Shown one piece after another: positions 9,152-18,073 of a DNA stretch of 64,000 nucleotides (position 1 is the first letter of the stretch; each line of letters begins with the position of its first letter). Below the pieces are notes generated by a model. That model was given only the letters and a program-made list of their open reading frames with translations, did not search any database and was not told where the DNA came from. Source of the stretch: Faecalibacter sp. LW9 (lineage in GTDB: Bacteria; Bacteroidota; Bacteroidia; Flavobacteriales; Weeksellaceae). A program made the position numbers and the translations under genes. The stretch is taken from positions 2,914,001-2,978,000 of the forward strand of contig NZ_CP141062.1 in assembly GCF_034661295.1 (NCBI RefSeq). Reading direction: 5' to 3'.

Positions 9152-9159
9152 TACATTTG
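9152..9159 (+). promoter_or_regulatory. Promoter element for the cysteine desulfurase gene
   Basis: TACATTTG with an upstream TTG at 9129-9131, 20 bases before it, a good -33/-7 arrangement. The start codon is 55 bases downstream. Confidence 0.6.
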
Positions 9160-9214
9160 TACAATCAAAATTTACACATAAATATCCCTTTATTGGGTTG
9201 GAAAAAATATAATC

Positions 9215-10372
9215 ATGCAAAAAGTATATTTAGATAATGCTGCAACAACAGCGATTCATCCTGCAGTAATTGAAGAAATGGTTACTGTTATGAAAGATTG
9301 TTATGGAAACCCTTCTTCTACACATGTTTTTGGTAGAGAAGCCAAGGCGTTATTGGAGCTTTCAAGGAAAAAAATTGCTCAGCATTTAAATGTAACTCCT
9401 GCAGAAATCTATTTCACATCTTGCGGAACTGAATCGAATAATACCATTATTAGATCTTGCGTAAACGATTTAGGTGTTACTCGTATCATTACAACTTATT
9501 TGGAACACAAATGTGTGATGGAAAGTGTAAATGATTTAGAATCTCGAAATAAAGTAGAAGTTGTTCGTTTAAATATTGCAAAAGATGGAACGATTGATTA
9601 TAATCAATTTGAAGAATTGATACAAGATCAATCGAAAAAAACTTTAGTTTCTTTAATGCATGCGAACAATGAATTAGGAAATTTATTAGATGTTAAACGC
9701 ATTTCTGCTTTATGCAAAGAAAACGGAGCGTTATTTCATACGGATACAGTTCAAACTGTTGGACATTATCCAATCGATTGCCAAGACTTAGGAATTGATT
9801 TTGCTTCTTGTTCTGCTCACAAAATTCATGGACCAAAAGGGGCTGGATTTTTATACGCACGTAAATCAACACATATTAAACCCTTAATTGCTGGTGGTGG
9901 ACAAGAAAGAGGTTTACGTTCAGGGACTGAAAATATCTATGGTATTGTTGGTCTAGCAAAAGCTCTTGATATTTCCTTAGCCGAATTAGATAATCACAAG
10001 AAACATATCGAAGAAATTAAAGCTTATGCCATCGAAGAATTAAAAGAAAATATTCCTGGTGTTGGTTTTAATGGATTAAGTGCTGATTTCGAAAAAAGTT
10101 TATATACAGTATTAAGTATTAAATTACCATTTAATGACCCATTAATTGGATTTGAATTAGAATTATCTGGAATTGCGGTTTCTCAAGGCTCAGCTTGTAG
10201 TTCTGGAGCTGCTAAAGTTTCTAAGGTAATGGAAACGTTATATACAGATGAAGAAATTAGCCAAATGACACCTTTACGCGTTTCATTCAGTTATTTAAAC
10301 ACAAAAGAAGACATCGATGCTTTAGTACAGACGTTAGTCAAAATTTCAAAAAAACACGAAGTCGTATCATAA
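9215..10372 (+). CDS. Cysteine desulfurase, NifS/IscS family
   Basis: 385 residues. A PLP enzyme that converts cysteine to alanine and passes sulfur as persulfide to Fe-S cluster assembly or tRNA thiolation. The PLP lysine is K203 in SAHKIHGPKG, the cofactor-contacting histidine and aspartate lie in HTDTVQTVGH, and the persulfide cysteine is C328 in QGSACSSGAA. The short SSGAA-type active-site loop and the YLDNAATT opening fit group I NifS/IscS proteins. No iscU or other Fe-S gene is adjacent, so the partner cannot be inferred. Confidence 0.93.
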   Translation: MQKVYLDNAATTAIHPAVIEEMVTVMKDCYGNPSSTHVFGREAKALLELSRKKIAQHLNVTPAEIYFTSCGTESNNTIIRSCVNDLGVTRIITTYLEHKCVMESVNDLESRNKVEVVRLNIAKDGTIDYNQFEELIQDQSKKTLVSLMHANNELGNLLDVKRISALCKENGALFHTDTVQTVGHYPIDCQDLGIDFASCSAHKIHGPKGAGFLYARKSTHIKPLIAGGGQERGLRSGTENIYGIVGLAKALDISLAELDNHKKHIEEIKAYAIEELKENIPGVGFNGLSADFEKSLYTVLSIKLPFNDPLIGFELELSGIAVSQGSACSSGAAKVSKVMETLYTDEEISQMTPLRVSFSYLNTKEDIDALVQTLVKISKKHEVVS

Positions 10373-10377
10373 TACAT

Positions 10378-10403
10378 AGCCTCTAGTAATAGAGGCTTTT
10401 TTT
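10378..10403 (+). terminator. Rho-independent terminator after the cysteine desulfurase gene
   Basis: An 8-bp perfect stem AGCCTCTA/TAGAGGCT with GTAA loop followed by seven T. Confidence 0.9.
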
Positions 10404-10451
10404 ATAATCCATATCTTCATAATTTACAATTTATTTAACAAGGAGATTGAA

Positions 10452-10459
10452 TATATTTG
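10452..10459 (+). promoter_or_regulatory. TAnnTTTG promoter element for cvpA
   Basis: TATATTTG, 20 bases upstream of the TTG start. Confidence 0.6.
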
Positions 10460-10479
10460 CGCTTTAAAAATTTAAACTC

Positions 10480-11019
10480 TTGGAGACAGCGTCAACATTC
10501 AATACTTTGGATATTATCATCGCCATAGCTTTAGCATTTGGATTGATCAATGGATTTTTTAAAGGCTTTATTTCACAATTAATCGGTTTATTTGGATTCT
10601 TTATCGCCATATGGATCAGCTTTAAATTTTATCAATTTGTCGAAATATTTATTGGTGCTCAAAATGTTGTTGCAGATGGTTTAGTTTCTATTGTATCTCT
10701 TGTATTGACTTTTGCCATAGCCTTTTTTGCCATTAAATTTACGTCTTCACTTTCTCAAAAATTGGTTGAAATGATGGGGCTTGGAATCATCAATCGATTA
10801 GCTGGCGCTGGATTAGGTTTAGTTATTTTACTCCTGTTGGCATCTTCTGTTTTGTTTTACATCGATCCCATTTTAGAAATAGGCTTCAAAGAGGTAAAAG
10901 ACGAAAGTCAATTGTATCCTTATCTTATTGAATCGGCAGATTATATTAAAAATATGCTGTATGAGTCCAAAGATATTTTGCGCGAAAAAGACCAAGGAGT
11001 ATCGGAAGAAATGATTTAA
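10480..11019 (+). CDS. CvpA family inner-membrane protein
   Basis: 179 residues with four predicted transmembrane helices. The family is named after E. coli CvpA (colicin V production); its role is poorly defined and linked to envelope stress. The start is TTG at 10480: an in-frame stop at 10465 lies just upstream and the promoter element at 10452-10459 puts the transcript start between them, so no ATG alternative gives the first helix (FNTLDIIIAIALAFGLINGF). The next gene follows after 29 bases and may be cotranscribed. Confidence 0.82.
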   Translation: METASTFNTLDIIIAIALAFGLINGFFKGFISQLIGLFGFFIAIWISFKFYQFVEIFIGAQNVVADGLVSIVSLVLTFAIAFFAIKFTSSLSQKLVEMMGLGIINRLAGAGLGLVILLLLASSVLFYIDPILEIGFKEVKDESQLYPYLIESADYIKNMLYESKDILREKDQGVSEEMI

Positions 11020-11048
11020 ATTTTCTACTTTTAGAGAAAATTTACACC

Positions 11049-11516
11049 ATGAAGATATTTACTGAAAGCCAAAGAATGTTTGATTCAACATTCAATAAAA
11101 TCATTATATTATTAGTCGTAGCTTTATTAGGAAAAACACTATATACAGGTTTTACGGATGGTTTTCAAAGCATGTCTTACTTTTCTGTGGTCATCTTGTT
11201 TTTATGCATAGCCTTATTTGTATTTTTTCGCGTACATTCAGAAATTACTAGTGAAGCAATAAAAATAAGAATTACACCTTTTAATGTTTTCAACAAAACC
11301 ATTTATTGGAATGAAGTTCGAAAAGTAGAAGTGGTTCAATATTCTGCCATCAAAGAATATGGTGGATGGGGATATCGTGTAAGAGGAAAAGGGAAAGCCA
11401 TCAACCCGAGCGGTGATAAAGGGTTGAAAATCCATTTAAAATCAGGAAATCACATACTTCTTGGGACCAGAAAAGCTGATGAATTAGCTGCATTCTTAAA
11501 AGAAATTAAACGATAA
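11049..11516 (+). CDS. Two-helix membrane protein with bacterial PH-like domain
   Basis: 155 residues. Two hydrophobic helices (about 18-38 and 42-62) form a hairpin at the N-terminus. The remaining soluble part (ITSEAIKIRI..., EVRKVEVVQYS, GGWGYRVRGKGKAIN, KGLKIHLKSGNHILLGTRK) has the strand pattern of bacterial PH/YcxB-like domains seen in many small membrane proteins. Function unknown. It sits between cvpA and rmuC on the same strand. Confidence 0.7.
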   Translation: MKIFTESQRMFDSTFNKIIILLVVALLGKTLYTGFTDGFQSMSYFSVVILFLCIALFVFFRVHSEITSEAIKIRITPFNVFNKTIYWNEVRKVEVVQYSAIKEYGGWGYRVRGKGKAINPSGDKGLKIHLKSGNHILLGTRKADELAAFLKEIKR

Positions 11517-11581
11517 ATATCACTTTTTAGCGACATCTTTTGACGATATATTTCCTTTCTTTGTAGTAAAATTGAACGACT

Positions 11582-12958
11582 ATGACTGGAACTATGTTTA
11601 TCATTGCTGTTGTAAGCTTTATCATCGGAGCTGTAATTGCCTATTTATTTTCAAAAAGTAAATTAACTTCTGAACAAGTTGCAAACACAGTCCGTTTTCA
11701 AGAAATTGAAAAACAAAACATTCAATTAAAACAAGAATTAACGGAAGCACGCGACAATGCAAATGAATTGCAACGGGAATGGTTCAAGGAAAAGGAAAAA
11801 AACACAGAACTTTCCACTAAATATACTGAAGCAATCAAAGCCATTGAAGAGCAAAAACAATATTTAAATGCGACGAATGAACAATTAAAAGATCAATTCG
11901 AAGCATTATCTTCTAAAGTTTTACAAAACAATAATCAACAATTTTTAGATTTAGCCAAGACAACATTAGAAAAACATTTATCAGACTCCAAAAATGATTT
12001 GGATAAACGTCAACAAGCCATCGATTCAATTGTTAAACCTTTAAATGATAGCTTAAATCGTTTTGATGGAAAAATTCAAGAAATTGAAAAAGCACGCGAA
12101 GGCGCTTATTCTGAAATAAAAGTTTTTCTAGATGCAATGAAAGGCACTACAGAAAAATTACAAAAAGAAACAAATACCTTAGTCTCTGCTTTAAAAACTT
12201 CTCATACTCGTGGTAAATATGGTGAAATCGGTCTTAGACGGGTGGTAGAATTTGCGGGTATGTCTTCCTTTTGCGATTTTGAAGAACAAACTTCTGTCCA
12301 TGGGGAAAATGGTTTACTTCGTCCCGATTTAATTGTTCGTCTACCGGGTAATCGTAAAGTAATTATCGATTCTAAAGTTCCGTTAAACCAATACATGCAA
12401 GCTTTTGAGACGGAAGACGAAGATTTAAGAAAGCAACATTTGATGAATCACACCAAAGCTGTACGCGAACACTTAAAAAACTTAAGTTCGAAAGCTTATT
12501 GGAATCAGTATCAAGACGCTCCTGATTATGTAGTGATGTATTTACAAATCGAAAGTTCTTTTGGTTCAGCATTAGAATTGGACCGAACTTTGATAGAAGA
12601 TGCACTTAACAATCGTATTATTATAGCAACTCCTACTACTTTAATTACAATGCTTCGTACTATTGCATTCAGTTGGCAACAAATACACGTGGCTGAAAAT
12701 ATATATCAAATGCGAGATGCAGGAATTGAATTGTACAATCGTGTAAATGTCTTAATTAAACATTTTACGACAGTAGGACATAATTTAAATCAAGCAACAC
12801 AAAGCTATAATAATGCTATTGGTTCATTAGAAAGTCGTTTTATCCCTCAAGTGAAAAAGCTGAAAGAGATTGGAGGAACTTTAATGGAGAAAGAAATCAC
12901 TGAAACTAAACCTATAGATACAATGATTCGTGCAATTAATCAGCAAGATTATCAATAA
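11582..12958 (+). CDS. rmuC: DNA recombination protein RmuC
   Basis: 458 residues. One N-terminal membrane helix (about 5-25) is followed by a long coiled coil (30-200) and the conserved RmuC core with a PD-(D/E)XK-like nuclease region: GKYGEIGLRRVVEFAGM, LRPDLIVRLPGNRKVIIDSK (D and K of the motif) and YVVMYLQIESSF. The family limits DNA inversions and illegitimate recombination. Length and domain order are normal. Confidence 0.93.
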   Translation: MTGTMFIIAVVSFIIGAVIAYLFSKSKLTSEQVANTVRFQEIEKQNIQLKQELTEARDNANELQREWFKEKEKNTELSTKYTEAIKAIEEQKQYLNATNEQLKDQFEALSSKVLQNNNQQFLDLAKTTLEKHLSDSKNDLDKRQQAIDSIVKPLNDSLNRFDGKIQEIEKAREGAYSEIKVFLDAMKGTTEKLQKETNTLVSALKTSHTRGKYGEIGLRRVVEFAGMSSFCDFEEQTSVHGENGLLRPDLIVRLPGNRKVIIDSKVPLNQYMQAFETEDEDLRKQHLMNHTKAVREHLKNLSSKAYWNQYQDAPDYVVMYLQIESSFGSALELDRTLIEDALNNRIIIATPTTLITMLRTIAFSWQQIHVAENIYQMRDAGIELYNRVNVLIKHFTTVGHNLNQATQSYNNAIGSLESRFIPQVKKLKEIGGTLMEKEITETKPIDTMIRAINQQDYQ

Positions 12959-12964
12959 TCGCCC

Positions 12965-12972
12965 TATATTTG
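12965..12972 (+). promoter_or_regulatory. TAnnTTTG promoter element for the secreted protein at 12991
   Basis: TATATTTG, 18 bases before the ATG. Confidence 0.6.
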
Positions 12973-12990
12973 CCGAATCTTAAATGACGA

Positions 12991-13926
12991 ATGAAGAATT
13001 TTTTACTTTTTGCAACCTTATTGATTAGCGCAAGTACCTTTGCACAAATCGATTACCAAAATAATGCTGTCCAAGTAAAACCTAATTGGGAATTAAATAA
13101 AAGCTATCACTACGACTTTACAGACGAAAATTTAACCATCTCTGTAAATGATACCGTAATGAGAGTAAAAAATATTGCCCAAAAAACACTAAATGTATTG
13201 GACAAAAATAATTTTGCATATAAGTTAGAATTAATCAATGGTAAAAATAATTCCACGGATCCAGATGAATTTTACCGTGACTTCATCAACCAGTCGGAAG
13301 GGATTAAATACCAATTCACAACGAATCTTTCTGGTGAATTTTTAGAATTATTAAATATCGATCAAATTCGTAAAAGTTTCTTAAATGTAACTGATAAGTT
13401 AAGCAAACAAAAACGAAAATCTGATGAATACAAAGCGAATATAGACGAGCTGAAAAATATGATCAATTCAGAAAGCTATATTCCATACGTATTTGAACAA
13501 GAAATACAAGTTTTAAATTTTTTTAATGGTTATTATTTAAAACTTGGGGAAGAATATGTTGGTAAATCTGTACAAGATAACATTTTTGGTTTCCCTATTT
13601 CTTCTACAACAACTACTTTTTTAAAAGAAATTGATTCGAAAAATGAAACTTTTACGGTCATTTCAAACCAAAATTTAAGCAAGGATGATTTTGAAAAATT
13701 ATGGGAAGAAATGGCATATTATATGTTGAATGATAAAAATCTTCAACTTTCTCAAGATCAGATCAAAAAAGAAATCAAAAAATATTCTGAAACCGTAGAA
13801 CTTCACGTCGATTACGTTTCTAAATATGATAAAAATGCCATTTTATTAGAGTCTGATTACCGATTTGTATTAAATATTGGATCAAAAAAAACCATCAATC
13901 ATTTGAATATCAAACGTTCAAACTGA
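12991..13926 (+). CDS. Secreted protein of unknown function, first of a tandem pair
   Basis: 311 residues with a clean Sec signal peptide (MKNFLLFATLLISASTFA, cleavage before Q19). The mature part alternates short strands and charged helices; I recognise no domain. It appears related to the next gene: both mature proteins begin with a short Asn/Val-rich segment plus a W-N motif, then share a GEFLELL/GRFLRYE step and a FEQEIQVLNFFNG/FEKDIRQFHLFFG step at similar positions. Likely periplasmic or surface protein. Confidence 0.7.
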   Translation: MKNFLLFATLLISASTFAQIDYQNNAVQVKPNWELNKSYHYDFTDENLTISVNDTVMRVKNIAQKTLNVLDKNNFAYKLELINGKNNSTDPDEFYRDFINQSEGIKYQFTTNLSGEFLELLNIDQIRKSFLNVTDKLSKQKRKSDEYKANIDELKNMINSESYIPYVFEQEIQVLNFFNGYYLKLGEEYVGKSVQDNIFGFPISSTTTTFLKEIDSKNETFTVISNQNLSKDDFEKLWEEMAYYMLNDKNLQLSQDQIKKEIKKYSETVELHVDYVSKYDKNAILLESDYRFVLNIGSKKTINHLNIKRSN

Positions 13927-13976
13927 ACTTTATCAGTGTCTTAATGGTTTATAGATGGGTATTTTAATTATTTCCT

Positions 13977-13984
13977 TATTTTTG
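13977..13984 (+). promoter_or_regulatory. TAnnTTTG promoter element that decides the start of the next gene
   Basis: TATTTTTG ends 5 bases before an ATG at 13989. The transcript would begin on that ATG, so the in-frame ATG at 14007 is the better start. Confidence 0.55.
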
Positions 13985-14006
13985 GTTAATGATTAGATAT
14001 CGATTC

Positions 14007-14927
14007 ATGAAGCATTTATTTACTCTTATACTTTTTACATTCACTTTCCTAGTAGGATTTGGACAAATCAATGAAAAAGACTCTTTGGTCAACGTCAAAG
14101 CTTTTTGGAATGTAGATGATACAAAAAAATATCGAATTACGACCAAAGAAATTCGAAAGACACAAGAATCTACCGCTCAAGAAGAAATTTCTTATCGTGT
14201 AAACATTAAAGTGGAAAATATATTTGAAGATGAACGAACAATTTCGTGGTTTTATTCAGATGTAAATTTCAATTCAGATAAATTCGTTAACAATCCTCTA
14301 TTTTTAGTTCATAATATACCCGTGAAATTTGTAGTGGATGCGGATGGACGCTTTCTGCGTTATGAAGATTTAAACGCGACACTTCAGGCCTTTATTCTTT
14401 CTGCTGAAAAAATTCAAAATAAATACATCGATGATGAAGAAACGTTTAAACGAATTAGCGATTTAGCGAAACGTTTTGCGAATAAAGAAAACATCATGAA
14501 AATATTTGAAAAAGATATTCGACAATTTCATTTGTTTTTTGGTACCGGAGAATTTATTCCAAAAATGAATGCCTTAGAATTCAACTCGTATATAGACAAT
14601 CTTTTTACGAATGCCCCTACTCCAGCAAAAACAACCATTAAATTGAATGAAATTGCATTTACAGGAACCAACTATATCATGCAAAGTTATCAAGAAGCAG
14701 ATAAAGAATGGTTAGCCAATTCATGGTATAATTATTTAAAAGAATTAGCCGAAAAATTAGGCTCTGAAGCCCCTGATGAATCTCATTTAAATGATGAAAT
14801 CATCTACAATGTAACAACAAATTCGAGAATCAAAGACAACGGCTGGATCTCTTACAGTATTGAAACGAAGAAAGTTAATTTCCAAGATACAGATTATACA
14901 TTAGAACGTCGCATCGAGTTAGAATAA
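14007..14927 (+). CDS. Secreted protein of unknown function, second of a tandem pair
   Basis: 306 residues from the ATG at 14007, which gives a proper signal peptide (MKHLFTLILFTFTFLVGFG, then Q). An earlier in-frame ATG at 13989 would put MIRYRF in front of it and overlaps the likely transcription start. The mature protein resembles the upstream neighbour in length, order of segments and scattered residues, suggesting an old tandem duplication. No catalytic motif is visible. Unknown function, probably periplasmic or surface. Confidence 0.68.
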   Translation: MKHLFTLILFTFTFLVGFGQINEKDSLVNVKAFWNVDDTKKYRITTKEIRKTQESTAQEEISYRVNIKVENIFEDERTISWFYSDVNFNSDKFVNNPLFLVHNIPVKFVVDADGRFLRYEDLNATLQAFILSAEKIQNKYIDDEETFKRISDLAKRFANKENIMKIFEKDIRQFHLFFGTGEFIPKMNALEFNSYIDNLFTNAPTPAKTTIKLNEIAFTGTNYIMQSYQEADKEWLANSWYNYLKELAEKLGSEAPDESHLNDEIIYNVTTNSRIKDNGWISYSIETKKVNFQDTDYTLERRIELE

Positions 14928-15003
14928 TATCACCTCATACAAAACCCTGATTTTATCATATATTTTAGCAATAATTTACTTCGGAAATCCGAATTAAATT
15001 TCA

Positions 15004-15011
15004 TAATTTTG
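15004..15011 (+). promoter_or_regulatory. TAnnTTTG promoter element for lysS
   Basis: TAATTTTG, 28 bases before the lysS ATG. Confidence 0.6.
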
Positions 15012-15039
15012 CAGTCTATTAAAAAAAATCATAACAATC

Positions 15040-16740
15040 ATGCAATTGTCTGAACAAGAAATTATTCGTAGAGAAAAATTACAGCAATTAAGAGATTTAG
15101 GTATCGAGCCTTATCCAGCTGAAGAATTTGTAGTCACTTCTAATTCGAAAGAAATCAAGGAAAAGTACGAAGAAGGTAAGATTGTGAAGCTTGCAGGTCG
15201 TATGATGAGTGTACGTGTTATGGGTAAAGCATCTTTTGCTGAATTACAAGACACGGAAGGAAGAATCCAAATCTACGTGGCTCGTGAAGATATTTCATCT
15301 TCAGAAGAAGCAGTAGAATACAACACAGTTTTCAAAAAATTATTAGATATTGGAGATTTCATCGGGATTGAAGGTTATTTATTCAAAACGAAAGTGGGTG
15401 AAATTTCTGTACACGTGACGAAATTAACGGTATTAGCAAAAACATTACGTCCTTTACCAATCGTTAAAACTGATGATGAAGGTAAAGTTTACGATGCATT
15501 TGTTGATCCAGAATTACGTTACCGTCAGCGTTATGTTGATTTAGTAGTTAATCCTCAAGTGAAAGAAATTTTCATTAAGAGAACTAAATTATTCAACGCT
15601 ATGCGTAATTTCTTCAATGATCGAGGGTACATGGAAGTTGAAACACCAATTTTACAATCTATTCCTGGTGGAGCATCAGCTCGTCCATTTATTACGCACC
15701 ACAATGCATTAGACATTCCATTATATTTACGTATTGCAAACGAATTATACTTAAAACGATTAATCGTTGGTGGTTTTGAAGGAGTTTACGAATTCTCTAA
15801 AAACTTCCGTAACGAAGGAATGGACCGTACGCACAATCCAGAATTTACAGCAATGGAAATTTATGTAGCTTACAAAGACTACAACTGGATGATGGATTTC
15901 ACAGAGCAATTATTAGAGCACTGTGCAATTGCAGTAAACGGAACTTCTAAAGCAACATTTGGTGAACACGAGATTGACTTTAAAGCGCCATATAAACGTG
16001 TAACGATGCGTCAATCAATTATCGATTTTACAGGATTTGATATTGAAGGTAAATCGGAATACGAATTACGTGAGGCTGCAAAAGGAATGGGCATAGAGGT
16101 TGATGAGACAATGGGTAAAGGAAAACTTATTGACGAAATCTTTGGTGAAAAATGTGAAGGAAATTACATCCAACCTACTTTCATTACAGATTATCCAAAA
16201 GAGATGTCTCCATTGACAAAACAACACCGCGATAATCCAAACTTAACAGAGCGTTTTGAATTAATGGTTTGTGGGAAAGAAATTGCTAATTCTTATTCAG
16301 AGTTAAATGATCCTATCGATCAACGTGAACGTTTTGAAGAGCAATTAAAATTATCGGAAAAAGGTGATGATGAAGCCATGTTTATCGATCAAGATTTCTT
16401 ACGTGCTTTAGAGTACGGTATGCCTCCAACGGGTGGTTTAGGAATCGGAATGGATCGTTTAATCATGTATTTAACAAATAATCCATCAATTCAAGAAGTA
16501 TTATTCTTCCCTCAAATGCGTCCAGAGAAAGCTGCTCCGGCATACGAATTAACGGATGAAGAAAATGCAATCATTGCGTTATTAAAAACCAATAATAAGA
16601 TGGAATTAGCTGAGCTAAAAACGCAATCGGCTTTAAGTGGAAAGAAATGGGACAAATCCATGAAAAACTTAGCCAAATACAATTTAACGAAAGTAAATGT
16701 AAACGGTGATTCAAAAACTGTTGAATACTTAGGAGAATAA
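15040..16740 (+). CDS. lysS: Lysyl-tRNA synthetase, class II
   Basis: 566 residues. It charges tRNA-Lys with lysine. An N-terminal OB-fold anticodon domain ([20 protein letters not shown] region) precedes the class II catalytic core with motif 2 [20 protein letters not shown] and motif 3 [13 protein letters not shown]. Bacteroidetes LysS carry a C-terminal extension, seen here as about 60 residues after motif 3 ([21 protein letters not shown] onward), absent from E. coli LysS. Monocistronic, with a promoter element and a terminator. Confidence 0.97.
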   Translation: MQLSEQEIIRREKLQQLRDLGIEPYPAEEFVVTSNSKEIKEKYEEGKIVKLAGRMMSVRVMGKASFAELQDTEGRIQIYVAREDISSSEEAVEYNTVFKKLLDIGDFIGIEGYLFKTKVGEISVHVTKLTVLAKTLRPLPIVKTDDEGKVYDAFVDPELRYRQRYVDLVVNPQVKEIFIKRTKLFNAMRNFFNDRGYMEVETPILQSIPGGASARPFITHHNALDIPLYLRIANELYLKRLIVGGFEGVYEFSKNFRNEGMDRTHNPEFTAMEIYVAYKDYNWMMDFTEQLLEHCAIAVNGTSKATFGEHEIDFKAPYKRVTMRQSIIDFTGFDIEGKSEYELREAAKGMGIEVDETMGKGKLIDEIFGEKCEGNYIQPTFITDYPKEMSPLTKQHRDNPNLTERFELMVCGKEIANSYSELNDPIDQRERFEEQLKLSEKGDDEAMFIDQDFLRALEYGMPPTGGLGIGMDRLIMYLTNNPSIQEVLFFPQMRPEKAAPAYELTDEENAIIALLKTNNKMELAELKTQSALSGKKWDKSMKNLAKYNLTKVNVNGDSKTVEYLGE

Positions 16741-16771
16741 AATAATAGAAAACCCTTTCATCTATTTATAT

Positions 16772-16810
16772 AAAAAGCTACTTTCAGCCTTGTGCTGAAG
16801 TAGCTTTTTT
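16772..16810 (+). terminator. Rho-independent terminator after lysS
   Basis: A long stem, AAAAAGCTACTTTCAGC against GCTGAAGTAGCTTTTT with one bulged T, then T-run. It is nearly symmetric and could also serve the minus-strand lipoprotein gene. Confidence 0.85.
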
Positions 16811-16830
16811 GCTTTCATTATTTTTAAGAA

Positions 16831-17013
16831 TTATTCGAATTCAGTACGAGATACATCGACTGAATTTCGATTCAAACTATCTTCAGAAGGTTGTAAAACG
16901 TTTTTATCTATGGCAATTGTATCCTCTTCTATAATCGTATACGTTGCTTTATTTTCTTTGTATTTACAGCTAATGAATGATAAGAATAGTCCTGCGAGTA
17001 AAATCTTTTTCAT
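16831..17013 (-). CDS. Small putative lipoprotein
   Basis: 60 residues. The N-terminus MKKILLAGLFLSFISC is a short lipoprotein signal with Cys16 as the likely lipidated residue; the remaining 44 residues are polar and acidic with no recognisable domain. Its stop faces the lysS terminator and its start lies about 40 bases beyond the natural end of cydB on the same strand. Small lipoproteins of this kind are common and poorly conserved in Bacteroidetes. Confidence 0.55.
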   Translation of the reverse strand: MKKILLAGLFLSFISCKYKENKATYTIIEEDTIAIDKNVLQPSEDSLNRNSVDVSRTEFE

Positions 17014-17054
17014 TCTTTTTAATATTTTTATTCAAAAACACAAAGAACGTACCA

Positions 17055-18071
17055 TTAAACACGAGGATTCAAATCTTTTTTGTTAAAAGAATAAATGAGA
17101 TAGAATAAAAATGGTAAAATAAATACACTTCCTAAAAGTAAGGCTCACCCTAACAATGCAATTGTTTTTTCAGAATGTTGAATATCCATGACTGATAAGT
17201 ACGTTCCATCTTTAAACAAAACTAAATTTGGAAAATGTGAATAGGATACAGCAAACAGAATCATCAATACAATAAAACTCGCTAAAATTCGAATGGTAAT
17301 ATCATATCGTTTTTCAATAGCATAGTATAATGCGATAAAACTTAATGTCGCAAGACCAACCGCTACATAACCATACCATTCACTAAATATCCAACGCAAT
17401 AAAGGTACATCTTTCCAAATCGAAACAGCAAATACAATTCCACCAGTAATAAAAATGGCAACTGAAAATTTCTTTGCTAATCCTCTCAAATGAACGGTAT
17501 CTTCTTCATTTTCGACTGAATAAATCGAATAAACTGCTGCCAGCATTCCACAAATAGCAACTGTAAAAATACCTACTGAAACATTAAACCAGCTTAACCA
17601 TGAAAAGATATAAGCTGATAAAAAATCTGTTGCATTCGAATCGATTGTACCAGATACAGTGGCAGCCGCAATTATACCTAAAAAGAAAGGAGTAACCATA
17701 CTAGAAAAGGTAAAAATATGGGCATACAGATTATGCCATTTATCTTTAATAACATCATAATTACGAAACGTAAACGATGTTCCTCGAGCAATAATTCCCA
17801 ATAGCATAATGGTTAGAGGAATATGAAGGTAATTGGATAAATCAGCATAAATTTTAGGAAATCCAACAAATAAGATGACAATCGCAATGATTAACCACAT
17901 ATGGTTCGCTTCCCAAATTGGTCCAATCGAATTATACATAATACGTTGCGTCTTTTCCTTAAAATCGCGTGAAGAGAAAAATTCAACAATACCTGCTCCA
18001 AAATCTGCACCTCCAAAAATCACATACATTCCTAGAGCAGTCCATAAAAATGCAATTACTACAAAAATCAT
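17055..18071 (-). pseudogene. cydB: Cytochrome bd oxidase subunit II, interrupted by an in-frame TGA
   Basis: CydB pairs with CydA to form the membrane quinol oxidase that reduces oxygen at low tension. From the ATG at 18071 the reading frame is intact for 308 codons with the expected transmembrane helices (it opens FLWTALGMYVIFGGADFGAG) and then meets TGA at 17145-17147, right after IALLG. In the same frame 29 more sense codons follow (ALLLGSVFILPFLFYLIYSF and a charged end) before TAA at 17055-17057. The joined length of 338 residues is normal for flavobacterial CydB and the lost part is the last transmembrane helix. It is a nonsense mutation, a sequencing error, or (least likely) read-through. 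The start is 2 bases after the cydA stop. Confidence 0.85.
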
Positions 18072-18073
18072 AA

